Positions 23,001 to 30,789 of a stretch of DNA of 64,000 bases are shown here, piece by piece. Positions within the stretch are counted from its first letter, which is position 1, and each line of letters begins with the position of its first letter. This stretch comes from Pomphorhynchus laevis. Lineage: Eukaryota; Acanthocephala; Palaeacanthocephala; Echinorhynchida; Pomphorhynchidae. The notes beneath the pieces are model-generated. The model had not been told where the DNA came from. It saw only the letters and a program-made list of their open reading frames with translations, and searched no databases. The position numbers and the translations under genes are program-made. The DNA lies in the NCBI GenBank assembly GCA_012934845.2, contig WNNJ02003290.1, positions 1-64,000 on the forward strand, in the 5' to 3' direction.

Positions 23001-23494
23001 AAAAAAAGATTTATATAGTGATCTAATGTTCAGTGAATATTCAACAGCTTTCGAAATCTAAGAAAGCTTCCGATTTAAAGCGCTAAATTGTAATTTATAT
23101 AAAAAAAGTGAAATATAGTATACAAAAAGATTAATCAAGGAAGCCTAATCCTACAATTTTCTTATTGTATAAATTTTAGAATTTAATTTTTACATAAATC
23201 ACAAAAACGATCTAAAAAATCTTTAAACACAATTTTTGAAAAATAAACTATCAATCAAATTTAGCAGATGCAAAATAAATTAATTTTATAAATCTTTAAA
23301 TTAAAGTTTAATTGATTGATAATAATTAAAGTATATATGGTTATCTAAATTTCTAACAGTTTAAAAGTGAAATTTAATTTAAAAAATTAAAATCATTGGA
23401 CGAAGGCTAAAAGCAAATATGTTACAAATAATACTATTATCGATAAAAATGGGTTAAATATAAAAATTTTAGAAAACAAAATACTTACCATCAT
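7907..23494 (-). CDS. CCT7: CCT7, T-complex protein 1 subunit eta (TRiC/CCT chaperonin), seven coding exons
   Basis: CCT7 is one of eight paralogous subunits of the cytosolic TRiC/CCT chaperonin, an ATP-driven double ring that folds actin, tubulin and other proteins. I joined seven minus-strand coding exons by GT-AG sites and phase: 23489-23494, 20989-21437, 18743-19088, 15573-15859, 14782-14933, 12540-12728 and 7907-8088. They total 1611 bp, or 536 residues plus stop (human CCT7 has 543). Group II chaperonin signatures are present: [18 protein letters not shown] and GDGTTTVV (ATP site) in exon 2; MIGIKK and FSYAGFE in exon 3; MACGGSI in exon 4; [17 protein letters not shown] and PRQLCDNAG in exon 6; WYGVD and VWEPAL in exon 7. 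The order and length agree with the family throughout, so identity is close to certain. Introns are large (0.6-4.5 kb) and full of repeats. Two additional exons of other coding content lie in intron 6. Confidence 0.97.
8089..10909. other. 3' part of CCT7 intron 6, no exon recognised
   Basis: AT-rich intron sequence between exon 7 and the nested exons, with short AT-only stretches (for example 8280-8360 and 9900-10020). No conserved coding block seen. Confidence 0.5.
10910..12486 (-). CDS. Two exons of an unidentified glycoprotein-like product nested in CCT7 intron 6 (5' part not found)
   Basis: Exon a is 12199-12486: acceptor TTTATATTTTAG, 288 bp, phase 1 in and phase 1 out, donor G|GTATGT. 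Exon b is 10910-11049: acceptor GATTGTTAG, 140 bp, stop TGA. They join in frame (Gly codon G+GC) and give about 142 residues: [10 protein letters not shown], later [12 protein letters not shown], and after the junction [13 protein letters not shown] down to the Cys-rich end [14 protein letters not shown]. Three N-glycosylation sequons (NLT, NDT, NLS), alternating hydrophobic residues and five cysteines suggest an extracellular beta-sandwich. An ML-like fold crossed my mind but the motif is not convincing. The 5' exons and signal peptide are unknown. Either a separate gene with its first exons further upstream contributes them, or exon a is spliced from CCT7 exon 6, only 53 nt away and in matching phase. 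The splice-site pair and open frame are seen; the function is unknown. Confidence 0.6.
11228..11945. repeat. Q-P-Q repeat block in CCT7 intron 6
   Basis: Q (about 185 bp, starting AGTATGATATGAACC) at 11228 and 11739, with P (322 bp, starting ATTGTCTCAAAACG) at 11417-11738. The PQ unit of about 511-517 bp also occurs as P-Q-P at 13892-14727. Copies are nearly identical. Q holds the inverted repeat CATGTTATGTTA-ATA-TAACATAACATG (each arm 12 bp). Confidence 0.9.
12540..12728 (-). CDS. CCT7: CCT7 exon 6
   Basis: 189 bp from acceptor TTATTTAG (phase 1, completing the second Gly of AGGG) to donor C|GTGAGT (phase 1). It encodes [17 protein letters not shown], then [24 protein letters not shown]-related repeat reaches to within about 3 bp of its acceptor, and another open exon begins only 53 bp beyond its donor. 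Confidence 0.95.
12731..13325 (+). repeat. Arm A: intron-derived sequence plus PLE 3' end, inverted relative to arm B
   Basis: Begins about 3 bp from the CCT7 exon 6 acceptor and runs through a PLE RT C-terminal remnant (13015-13140, similar to 3490-3610) to the PLE 3' module (13180-13320). From 12733 to about 13215 it is the reverse complement of about 16560-17055 with high identity, apart from a small indel near 12890 (16892 in arm B). Confidence 0.85.
13892..14727. repeat. P-Q-P repeat block in CCT7 intron 5
   Basis: P at 13892-14213, Q at 14214-14408, P at 14409-14727, in direct orientation relative to the Q-P-Q block across exon 6. The last P ends about 55 bp from exon 5. The near identity implies recent duplication or conversion. 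Confidence 0.9.
14782..14933 (-). CDS. CCT7: CCT7 exon 5
   Basis: 152 bp. It begins with A (completing Arg) after CTGTTTAG and reads [20 protein letters not shown], then [18 protein letters not shown], and ends GCAG|GTGGGA in phase 1. The P repeat (14409-14727) ends only about 55 bp downstream of its donor. Confidence 0.95.
14934..15572. other. CCT7 intron 4
   Basis: AT-rich, with no repeat block or further exon recognised. Confidence 0.6.
15573..15859 (-). CDS. CCT7: CCT7 exon 4 (apical to intermediate domain)
   Basis: 287 bp, starting [17 protein letters not shown] after TTCTTTTAG and ending GNER with two bases of the Arg codon before GTACAT. It contains [20 protein letters not shown] and [10 protein letters not shown]. 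Together with exon 5 it lies between two long inverted repeats (12731-13230 and 16555-17055). Confidence 0.95.
16326..17179 (-). mobile_element. Arm B: PLE-linked insertion in CCT7 intron 3 with about 52-bp flanking direct repeats
   Basis: The minus strand reads first sequence matching the DNA next to exon 6 (17055 down to about 16800), then the PLE RT C-terminal remnant, then one and a half 3' modules (16555-16640 and 16380-16490). It is bounded by copies of a block starting AGTATTTCTGACAGAGGTCA at 16274-16325 and 17180-17230, which differ at two positions. That is what a target-site duplication would look like. Confidence 0.7.
17240..18742. other. CCT7 intron 3, remaining part, with tandem AT-rich units
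   Basis: 17690-17970 resembles 53330-53520 (shared GAGTCAA.TGAT..TCAGC, then GTGCAGAATAAAAATATT), so it is an old interspersed repeat. 18238-18450 repeats a unit around AATTATATAAAGTAACACAA four times with AATTAATTA filler. No exon seen. Confidence 0.5.
18743..19088 (-). CDS. CCT7: CCT7 exon 3 (intermediate and apical domain)
   Basis: 346 bp. It begins after ATTTAG with T, completing a Ser codon (AG+T), then reads [20 protein letters not shown], aligned with the family's LLEKCAMTALSSKLI. It ends at AAG|GTTTGT in phase 0. One residue (W in [13 protein letters not shown]) is extra compared with human. It contains [19 protein letters not shown] and [13 protein letters not shown]. Confidence 0.95.
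19233..19560. repeat. Direct duplication of about 165 bp in CCT7 intron 2
   Basis: The block with TAGTATTATGACGCT, then AAGTG.CATTATATAAATA is present at 19233-19395 and again at 19403-19560 with a few substitutions. The rest of intron 2 (19089-20988) is AT-rich and holds no exon that I can see. Confidence 0.8.
20989..21437 (-). CDS. CCT7: CCT7 exon 2 (equatorial domain, ATP-binding motifs)
   Basis: 449 bp, entering in phase 0 after a pyrimidine-rich acceptor ending TTTGCAG and leaving two bases (AG) before the donor GTAACA. It encodes residues 3-151 and starts codon 152. It carries [17 protein letters not shown] and [11 protein letters not shown], the phosphate-binding and metal-binding loops of the equatorial domain. 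Confidence 0.96.
22060..23092. repeat. 138-139 bp satellite, eight copies, in CCT7 intron 1
   Basis: CAGCTTTCGAAATCTAAGAA recurs at 22075, 22213, 22352, 22490, 22628, 22767, 22906 and 23045, a spacing of 138-139 bp. Most copies carry the inverted repeat AGCTTTC-GAAATCTAA-GAAAGCT and the block GGATAAATAACTGAATGCTT. The copies are well conserved. Confidence 0.95.
23489..23494 (-). CDS. CCT7: CCT7 coding exon 1 (start codon, Met-Met)
   Basis: A six-base coding exon, ATGATG, is followed directly by the strong donor GTAAGTAT. Joined to exon 2 it gives [11 protein letters not shown], which matches the family N-terminus (human MMPTPVILLKEG). The in-frame TTG at the upstream edge of exon 2 is therefore not the start. 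The sequence on its 5' side (23495 upward) is the presumed 5' UTR and promoter. Confidence 0.88.
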
Positions 23495-23840
23495 TTTTGA
23501 AGACTATTTGTGTCTAGAAAAGGTAAAAATAATTATTCAATTTGAAGATTTACATTATTTTTTAAACGACAATTAAGTATTATATCATAATTACATTAAT
23601 AGAATACTTTTTAATTAAAATATTCCACTAATAATTACACTTTTCTTCATCTGCGCCTGTCAAACGCCGGCATATTCTTCGCTAAGTGCGGGCATCGTAT
23701 GCACATTGATATTCAGCGCACAAGCTGAATTCCGATAGTCTCTCAGTGGTGTGCTATCTCGTGAGCATATGTTGTGCTCCTCTTTGAAGCGAGCTTGTCC
23801 ACGAGGTGTTACAAAAGAATAATTATAATATTGTTAAGAG
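23495..23840 (-). promoter_or_regulatory. Presumed 5' UTR and promoter region of CCT7
   Basis: This is the DNA just upstream of the CCT7 start. The stretch 23645-23820 is much less AT-rich than its surroundings and holds several short inverted repeats, for example ATTCAGC-GCACAA-GCTGAAT and GAGCA...GTGCTC. I see no clear TATA box and no open frame that continues. A promoter or 5' leader is inferred from position only. I could not match it to a known small RNA. Confidence 0.4.
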
Positions 23841-23980
23841 AATAGCGAAAAAAATTATAATAATTATGTAGAGAAATTTATTTACCCGCATAACCTTTCG
23901 GTAGGGATTGAAAAACAAGCAAATATTGCATTCAGTAAACAGGCAAAAAATATATTATTATTTCGACAAACAGACGAGCA

Positions 23981-24230
23981 TCGACGCTAGCACAAAAAGG
24001 ACCCTTAAGTTACAGTGATTTAGCAGTGAAACTTAAGAGAAAGATCAGCTTCAAAATCGCTCGGTCAATATCTGCTAGGTTTGCGAAGTCCACGCTCATC
24101 CCGTGGTAAGCCACTGCGTTTAGGCGAGCGAGCAGTATTACAACCAGAACAGTAACAAATAAGAATACTCCAGTATTCATTTTCGGAAAAAAGTCTTTTG
24201 TTTATTATTATAATAAATCTCTATCTTAAA
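23981..24230. mobile_element. 250-bp insertion flanked by 13-bp direct repeat
   Basis: AAACAGACGAGCA occurs at 23968-23980 and 24231-24243. The sequence outside joins to restore the LINE E 3' end as seen at 60535-60560. The segment is therefore an insertion with target-site duplication. It has no poly(A) tail on the minus strand and ends in CTTAAA on the plus strand. Confidence 0.6.
24010..24180 (-). CDS. Small ORF with a signal-peptide-like N-terminus, 56 codons
   Basis: ATG at 24180, TAA at 24010-24012. The product opens MNTGVFLFVTVLVVILLARL followed by NAVA, a textbook hydrophobic signal sequence with an AxA-type cleavage site, and leaves a mature part of about 32 residues (YHGMSVDFANLADIDRAILK and a hydrophobic tail). 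It has no cysteines and no obvious amidation or dibasic site. It lies entirely within a 250-bp segment flanked by a 13-bp direct repeat inside LINE E 3' sequence, so it may be part of a mobile or retrocopied insert. Its codons are less AT-biased than the surroundings. A spurious ORF cannot be excluded. Confidence 0.35.
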   Translation of the reverse strand: MNTGVFLFVTVLVVILLARLNAVAYHGMSVDFANLADIDRAILKLIFLLSFTAKSL

Positions 24231-24529
24231 AAACAGACGAGCAAAGGTCATAGTTGCACTGTTAAAAAAGAAAAAAAGAAAAAAAGAAAAAAAGAAAACA
24301 AGGAAGACTCACAAACAAATATCAAAAAAGTTCATGTTTGAATGCTGAAACCGATCTTAAGTTGACAATTTCTTCACTTAATCGGTTCCACTTACTTACG
24401 ATTCGGTGTCCAAATTGTACAGTTTTAGAGCGTATAACTCGGCAATGGGCTAAAGTAAAATTGTGTCCACGCAAAGCCCGACTTTTCCGAACAATCATCA
24501 ATTCTCTTTTGACGTGATTTCCCTTGTGT

Positions 24530-26112
24530 GATTTCCCTCATACGAGAGGCGGAGATATGTTAGGTAGACGAGGAAAAATTAACATTATTATAGACTTGTC
24601 TAGGATTAGAACGATACGAAAATGGGAGATACGTATGTAGATAGAAGAAAGACAGTTCGAGGCAGAAATTGCGATATTGTGTATGCGATGGGCGGGTGCA
24701 TGAGCATATATGAGGATGTAATCGGCGTATTACATGACGTATACGGAGTAAGGTTTGATAAACGGGAGAGATCGCTAAGTAGAAGAGGGAAAAGCAGGGA
24801 ACCTAGGACTGAACCTTGTGGGACTCCGCAGAAAATAGGGATGGAATGAGAGGAAGATGAATTCAAACAGACTCGAAAAGAACGGTCGGATAGATATGAG
24901 GCAAACAATGCTACGGAGGAGGAAGAAAAGCCGTAATCATAACGAAGGCGAGAAAGGAGGATGGAGCAGTCGACGATGTCGAAGGCAGATGAGAGATTGA
25001 GGGAGATGAGAACACTTTATAGAGCCTTGTCACGAGAAATGAGTAGGTCTTGGCAAACTTTCATGCAGGAGATTTCTGTGGAGTGATTAAAGCGGAAAAC
25101 GGGTTGGAAAAGAGGGTACAGATTAGATAAAGATAGATAAACCTTGATCTGTATTAAGATAAGGCGCTCTGAGAGCTTGGAAAGAGTAGGGAGGAGTGAA
25201 ATAGGGCCATAGCTAGAAGTAAGTGAGGGGTCGAGCGATTGTTTCTTAAGGAGGGGCCGAAGGATGGCGGATTTTCAGTGTGATGAAAAGATACGACTGC
25301 GGATGGACGAGTTAAACAAGGTGGTGAGGAAAGGGGATATCGATGAGCATATAGATTTAAGTATGGGGTAGGCAGGGGATCGGCATTTGAGATTTTGTTG
25401 AGCAAGGACATGAGGATAGATGATACTTCAGCAGGTGAGACAGGGAGAATATGAAAGAGTTCCGGGAGGATGAGGCGAGTAGCCGTTAGATGGAATGAAG
25501 ACGAGGTTGTTAGAGAGCAGCGTGGATACGTTGGTCTGAAGAAATGACGAATAATCATAAGGATTGATGTGGAAAGACGAATAGGATCGAGAAAGGATTG
25601 AGTTAAAAGTATGTCAGAGAGACTTGGAGTTTAATGAAGTGTTGATTTTATGCTGCCAGAAGGAGTTGCATTTGGTACGTAGTAGGTGGAGATGAGACAG
25701 GCGATGAGCAAGATAGGAATCACGAAGTGATGGAGTGAGCGAGCGGATATTACGTCTGAGAAAGCGGTTATAGACTCTCAAACCATGACGGAGTTGACAT
25801 TTTAAAAGTAGGCATTGGATGTCAAACCATAAAGGCACGGTGCAAGCGACAGTGAGGGTGAGGCTTTAAAGGCAAGAGCCGATCGAGAATGGATATGAGT
25901 TCAGAGTCGAAAAGAAAAGCAAGATCGTGAGGATAGGATTATGTTATTGTAATAGAAGATAGAGACGATTTAAGTAAGGCGGAGCGGAGAAGGGGTAGGT
26001 CAAGATTTCTTCAAGGGCGACGAAGGATGGTATGTGTGTGAAGCGGGGAGTGATTGGAAGTGAGATCAAGGATGACGAGAAAGTGATCGGATAGACCAGG
26101 ATCGGAGATATG
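24530..26112 (-). mobile_element. LINE D fragment: endonuclease end and RT part
   Basis: Minus-strand pieces follow LINE order: an endonuclease C-terminus with an SDPGLSDHF-like block near 26100, the linker (25614-25838, with R.YNRFLRR), an RT entry segment with ELFHILPVSPAEVSSILMSL (25154-25558), and the RT core with IFCGVPQGSVLGSLLFPLLL (24606-24908). Several frame changes. Both ends are missing. It is related to family C (LINE C has GVPQGSVLGPMLFSLLLGDL). Confidence 0.8.
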
Positions 26113-26435
26113 ATTAAATAGTATGTACAAAACAGTTTAAAACCACATTTTGAAATTCCTCGTACAGAACAATAAGCAATTTTAAATTTCATTTTAGCGA
26201 TTAATCATGATTCAGAAATTATATCGATTGCTAGCAGTAAAAAAGAAATGTCTTGTACACAAAATACAACTCGTTTCTGATTTAAAAAAATATAATGTGC
26301 TTTGTTAACCTGCACATGATCATATTTTTATACACTATCTCACCTCTCTTAATTCTAATTGAACTATTAAGAAAACCATTACATTTATCTTAAATAGGAT
26401 GTTTCAAAAACATTTTAATACGAATTGGATCAGGA

Positions 26436-26690
26436 GTTTAAAAAAGATTTATTTTTACGTGGCAAATGCGGGCTGGCGCACGCTTACATGACCACAACAA
26501 AAATACAAAAATCTAAGTCATGTGTCGAGAAAATGGGAATGGAGGAGGTATTTGAACGCAATAAAGGAAGGAGCGCGACGGACGTCAATAGGAAGCTGAT
26601 TCCATGCGAGTGGGGTAACGACGAGGAAGGATCGGAGACCGTAATTGTTGGAGTAACTGGAAACGTGAAGTAAGATGGAATATTAAAATA
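26436..26690 (-). mobile_element. LINE D 3' end fragment
   Basis: Reads, on the minus strand, the C-terminal block and the 3' stem-loop region also found at 28340-28640 on the plus strand and at 48339-48835. The tip is TGCCACGTAAAAATAAAT. Confidence 0.8.
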
Positions 26691-26699
26691 TTGAATTTC

Positions 26700-27130
26700 T
26701 TATCTCGTAAACTTATATTTTGTGGATAAATAAAATGCGTGGACCATATAAACAGAATGACCAAACTCTAATTTAAATGATATGAGTGAGCAATATATAA
26801 ATTCTAATATTTTAATTAGAATAAATATTAAAAATAAAATATTATTATAATTAATATTATTTATAAGAAAAATATTATAAATATTAAATACTAATTGTAT
26901 ATAGTAAATTCTGATAGAATTTGTCGTATATTTCATAAGCGGGTAATGTATAAATCGTTCGAATGTTCAATGAAACGAAACGGCACATAATATGTATTAT
27001 CCGCTCTTGTTTAATTATAAAACTAATTTTTATTTAAAAATTGTGGGATAAAACATAACATTCAAAATTGCAGATAATATACATGTTTTTGCCTACAATT
27101 AACAATATCGATCTATTTTCAAAATTTCTT
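26700..27130. other. AT-rich spacer, nothing recognised
   Basis: No supported gene or named repeat. Confidence 0.5.
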
Positions 27131-27131
27131 A

Positions 27132-28060
27132 GTGATGCACTTATTATCAATAGTATGTCAACCACATCCACTAAATCATATTTCTTCGCGCGATCGATTC
27201 ATTATCATATCTAACTTAAAGCTTCCCGAATCTGCTTCTCCACAATCTCGCCTCGATGATGATGTATCTGCTTTCAGGTCTATCCTAGCAACTATTCTTC
27301 CTGATGACGATCCATCCCTTTTCAATAATATCGCTCCTGTATCTTTTATCCATTTAAACAAATACACTAAATTCAATCATCTCAGTCCGCCACTCCGAAA
27401 AATCGATTTCCGACATAGTTCACATATATCCTTGGTACTCTCCCAACGTTTTAAACTTATTACCACTTCGTCTACTTGTCATATCTTTCCTGACCGCTCC
27501 TCTTTTGATATTGCCCAGCTCCATTTAGCTCGCATTGAGAAACATCAACGTGAAACAAACGGCGACTCAACCTTATTAATATGTCAAATCAACGAAAATT
27601 TTCACGTTGTACCCACAAGGCCAAAAATCCGCGTGGCAGAATGGTGGAGGCGTGTGCATTACAAACTCTATGTACGACGTTCGAATCTCGAGCATTTACT
27701 CTCTATTAACGCCTGAAGTAAGCACACGTCAAAGCCACACAATCGCGTTGTCGAAAGACGTAGGGGCACCTGATGATGAAGCAGAACTACTCTGCATTAA
27801 TATGTACACTATGCAAATCCAGATATATCCTTGATTTGAATACGGATCAACCTGGAGTTCATATTCATACCCCCTTTCCAATCTACCTTTCATTCTACTC
27901 ACTCGACTTAACTCGCTTGTCAGAACGTTTTCCGTGGTTTACTTCAAACCCGCGATATAAAACTATGTAGTGTCGTAATATCTATTGACCTGTTTTCTGC
28001 TTTTAATATAGTCGATTACTCCCTCAGCTTCGTCACGACTATGATTTATCAGTTCCTATA
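27132..28060 (+). mobile_element. Mosaic of LINE C-related fragments (ORF1 end, RT pieces)
   Basis: 27210-27640 encodes LKLPESASPQSRLDDDVSAF, then a block ending QINENFHVV, matching the ORF1 C-terminus of the LINE C copy at 55740-56160. After a switch near 27640, an endonuclease-like piece (GGGVCITNSMYDVRI) and a short RT piece (SIDLFSAFNIVDYS-like, 27980-28030) follow. The segments are not collinear, so this is a rearranged remnant. Confidence 0.65.
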
Positions 28061-28229
28061 ATCAAAAATTTTTCTATTATAATTTCTTATTAATATACTT
28101 ATTATCAATATCATGTACAGTATACATATCCAGATAAATCCTTGATTTGATTTCGGATCCATCTTGAGTTTTAAATCGTAAATTGCACGGAATGTATCTA
28201 TGTGTGATCAAAGCGACGTCTCCATCGCT

Positions 28230-28640
28230 TTGACCACACATCCACATATCCTGCTCAACTCTTCAGGCCTACCATCCACATCCGCATACAACTCCGCCTT
28301 CTTCTCGTAACTTTTCCTATCATCGCTGTCAGCTCCCCCATCGTTCATCAACCTTCCTTTCTTAGCCGACACTCGCCCCACCTCTCTATCGCTGCGTTCC
28401 CGTCACACCCTCTTACTCCACGTTCCCGATTACTCCAACAACTACGGTCTTCGATCCTTCCTCGTCGCCGCCTCACTCGCCTGGAATCAACTCCCTCTCG
28501 ACGTCCGCCGCGCTCCATCTTTTATCAAATTCAAACACCTCCTCCGTTCACACCTTCTCGACACATGATTTACATATTTGTTTTGTTGTGGTCATGTAAG
28601 CGTGCGCTGGCACGCATTTGCCACGTTAAAATAAATCTTT
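28230..28640 (+). mobile_element. LINE D 3' end: RT C-terminus and 3' stem-loop
   Basis: One frame reads LRSRHTLLLHVPDYSNNYGL, then RSFLVAASLAWNQLPLDVRR and FIKFKHLLRSHLLDT before the stop, the common C-terminus of APE-type LINEs. GCGTGC-GCTG-GCACGC (28600-28615) is the 3' stem-loop. The element ends in CACGTTAAAATAAAT. Confidence 0.85.
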
Positions 28641-28649
28641 TTTAAACCT

Positions 28650-29930
28650 CTCGTGTATTTGTTTACCATTTTTATAAAACGATAGAAATTTATTAATAAT
28701 TTATTACTAAATTTATTAATAGTATAGAATAGTATATATAGTATATATTCTATATATACTGTATATATTATATAATATATAATAGTATATAATATATAAT
28801 AGTATATATTCTATATATTCTATATAGAATAGAATATATAGTTTATGCTAATTGATTTAATTAAAATAATCCAAATTACAAAAGCAATGTAATTTAAGAG
28901 CACTTTATTAGAACAAACATTACATAAAAACAAGTATTTGGTATGAACTTGGCGAGTTTAAAACATCATATAGTTTTACAATTACAACTTAACGAAATCT
29001 TAACGTCGAGTAAGCAATGTAGGGATTAATACCTATTTTGAATGTATACGATGTGCATCTGATAAAATCGCGTTTGTTTTCCGACATTTTTTATATTGTC
29101 GTAATTGTGATAGATCAAGGTTTAAAAAAGGTAGATATAAAACAATCCCTTAATAGAAAAAAAATTAAGCAAAACTCATGAGTTCATGTTTTGTGAGCTT
29201 AAACTCCTTCAGCGAACTTCTGAATTTATTCGCGTTAGAAGTTCAATTTTAGGATTCCACAGCTAAAATGATAAACTAAATAGCAGCGTAAAGGTAGCTG
29301 AATTGCAAAAGCGGGCCATAGTGTGGAATATGATTAGATGGCACATATGATTAGATGGCACACGAATGTAATTTTAAGAAAATTATTAAATATTATAAAG
29401 TACACGAAACAAACTAATAATGTTATAGATATTTCAGTCTCTAATTTTTATTAACCGACAAATTAAAGAAATCTTGTCAGATTATAAGGTAAAAGATAAA
29501 AAATGGGTAACATTTTAACTTGACCCATTAATATATAACTATTCATATATTCAGATACATCGGCTATATCCAACAGAAGCAAAATTCTTGCTTGAAACCT
29601 GTAGATGTAAAAGGAAACATTTCAGATAAAATATCGTTACGATGTGTTTGGACTAGCATAACATCTCCGGGAAATGCGTATAAAAGAAATGATTTTCGAC
29701 TTATTATGGAAAATTATACACAGTAATATGGACAACGAAAAATTAATCATATCAGAAAGAATCGATGCGGAATTATGACGGAATCATAAATGTTGACTAA
29801 GAGAATATTTAATTTGTCTTCCTGATAATTTGTGATATTACAACTTGATTTTTGATTTGTATCAATAATATTTATATATAAATAATTATTTTATATATTA
29901 TTATAAAATATTATTTTATATAATACGAGT
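28650..29930. other. AT-rich intergenic region, no gene
   Basis: Microsatellite-like TATA/ATAG runs at 28700-28850. No coding frame that I can support. Confidence 0.5.
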
Positions 29931-29934
29931 ATTA

Positions 29935-30240
29935 TTACATAAAATATTATTATATTCGAGGTCATTCTTTAGCTATTCGAAGAAACATGGTTCAAAAATT
30001 GGGCGCGATGCAATTTGATAGAAGAATTGTTGAGCTTTTGAACAACCTTGATGCCGTCACCGTTGGATGCAGTTCACTTAGTACTTTTAAAAGAAGACTA
30101 CGAATGGATCAAGCAATGTTTCGTGTTGCATTTCCTTATTTTAATAACTAATTAGCTTATTTACGAACTTATTGTGAGCCAGCTATTTGAGCTAATGCTC
30201 GAATGTTGTTGAATGTATAATAATAAAATATTATTTTATA
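29935..30240 (+). mobile_element. LINE G 3' end (CR1-like)
   Basis: Encodes RRIVELLNNLDAVTVGCSSL then STFKRRLRM, the terminal block of CR1-like RT proteins, followed by the 3' UTR with GAGC-TAAT-GCTC (30189-30200) and a terminal TATAATAATAAAATA tract. An inverted second copy lies at 53880-54060. Confidence 0.8.
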
Positions 30241-30389
30241 TATTTTATATAATATAAGATTTTATATAAATATTATTACTACTAGAATGTCCAGCTTTCA
30301 GATCGTCCAGCTTCACTTTAAATGATTTAAATTCAGTTTAAACTATATTGCTAACAACTACTACTTACAACAAAATAATCAGCACAAAT

Positions 30390-30660
30390 AAATAGGAGAA
30401 TGCCGAAGGGTGTTCCCTCATCCAGCGTCAAATGATGCAACTGCAACATATTGGCAGCTAAATGCATACGATGCAAGTGCGCTAAAGCTGAAATGTCATG
30501 CTTTAATTGTTCAGCCCCTAATTGATCACGCAAATTAGCGCCGGACTCGAATATATCACTCATCGTGACAAACGACATGCCAATTCCTCCGCATCTGATA
30601 GCCAAGAATATAGACATTAACGGTGACATGCCAGCGACTATGGTAGATGGAATCAGAGCT
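30390..30660 (-). mobile_element. RT C-terminal fragment in inverted orientation (same unusual RT family)
   Basis: The minus frame reads FLAIRCGGIGMSFVTMSDIF then ESGANLRDQLGAEQLKHD. This looks like the 'lP.r.GGlGi.....a...y..S' block that normally follows the RT of the plus-strand element at 30790-32600. Its inverted position suggests a rearranged or twin-primed copy. Confidence 0.45.
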
Positions 30661-30789
30661 AGTCCCTTACACTACGAAAATTAAACAGTGACACCGATGA
30701 CTATTGACGAAATATACCCTATGGTCATCCAATGTCGACCAAATATATTTACCCTGCCCAAATGCAACGCCAGTCATACGTTTGTAGCA

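Larger units (their letters stand above)
23938..24526 (-). mobile_element. LINE E, truncated 3' fragment (interrupted)
   Basis: 24231-24526 is close to identical to 60540-60840, the C-terminus and 3' UTR of LINE E. The remainder of the 3' tip continues at 23938-23980 beyond the 250-bp insert. 5' truncation is typical of LINE insertions. Confidence 0.85.

Noticed and set aside
26425-26673. 82-codon plus-strand frame, and the similar plus frame at 24622-24849
   Set aside because: Antisense shadows of the LINE D 3' end and LINE D RT fragments.
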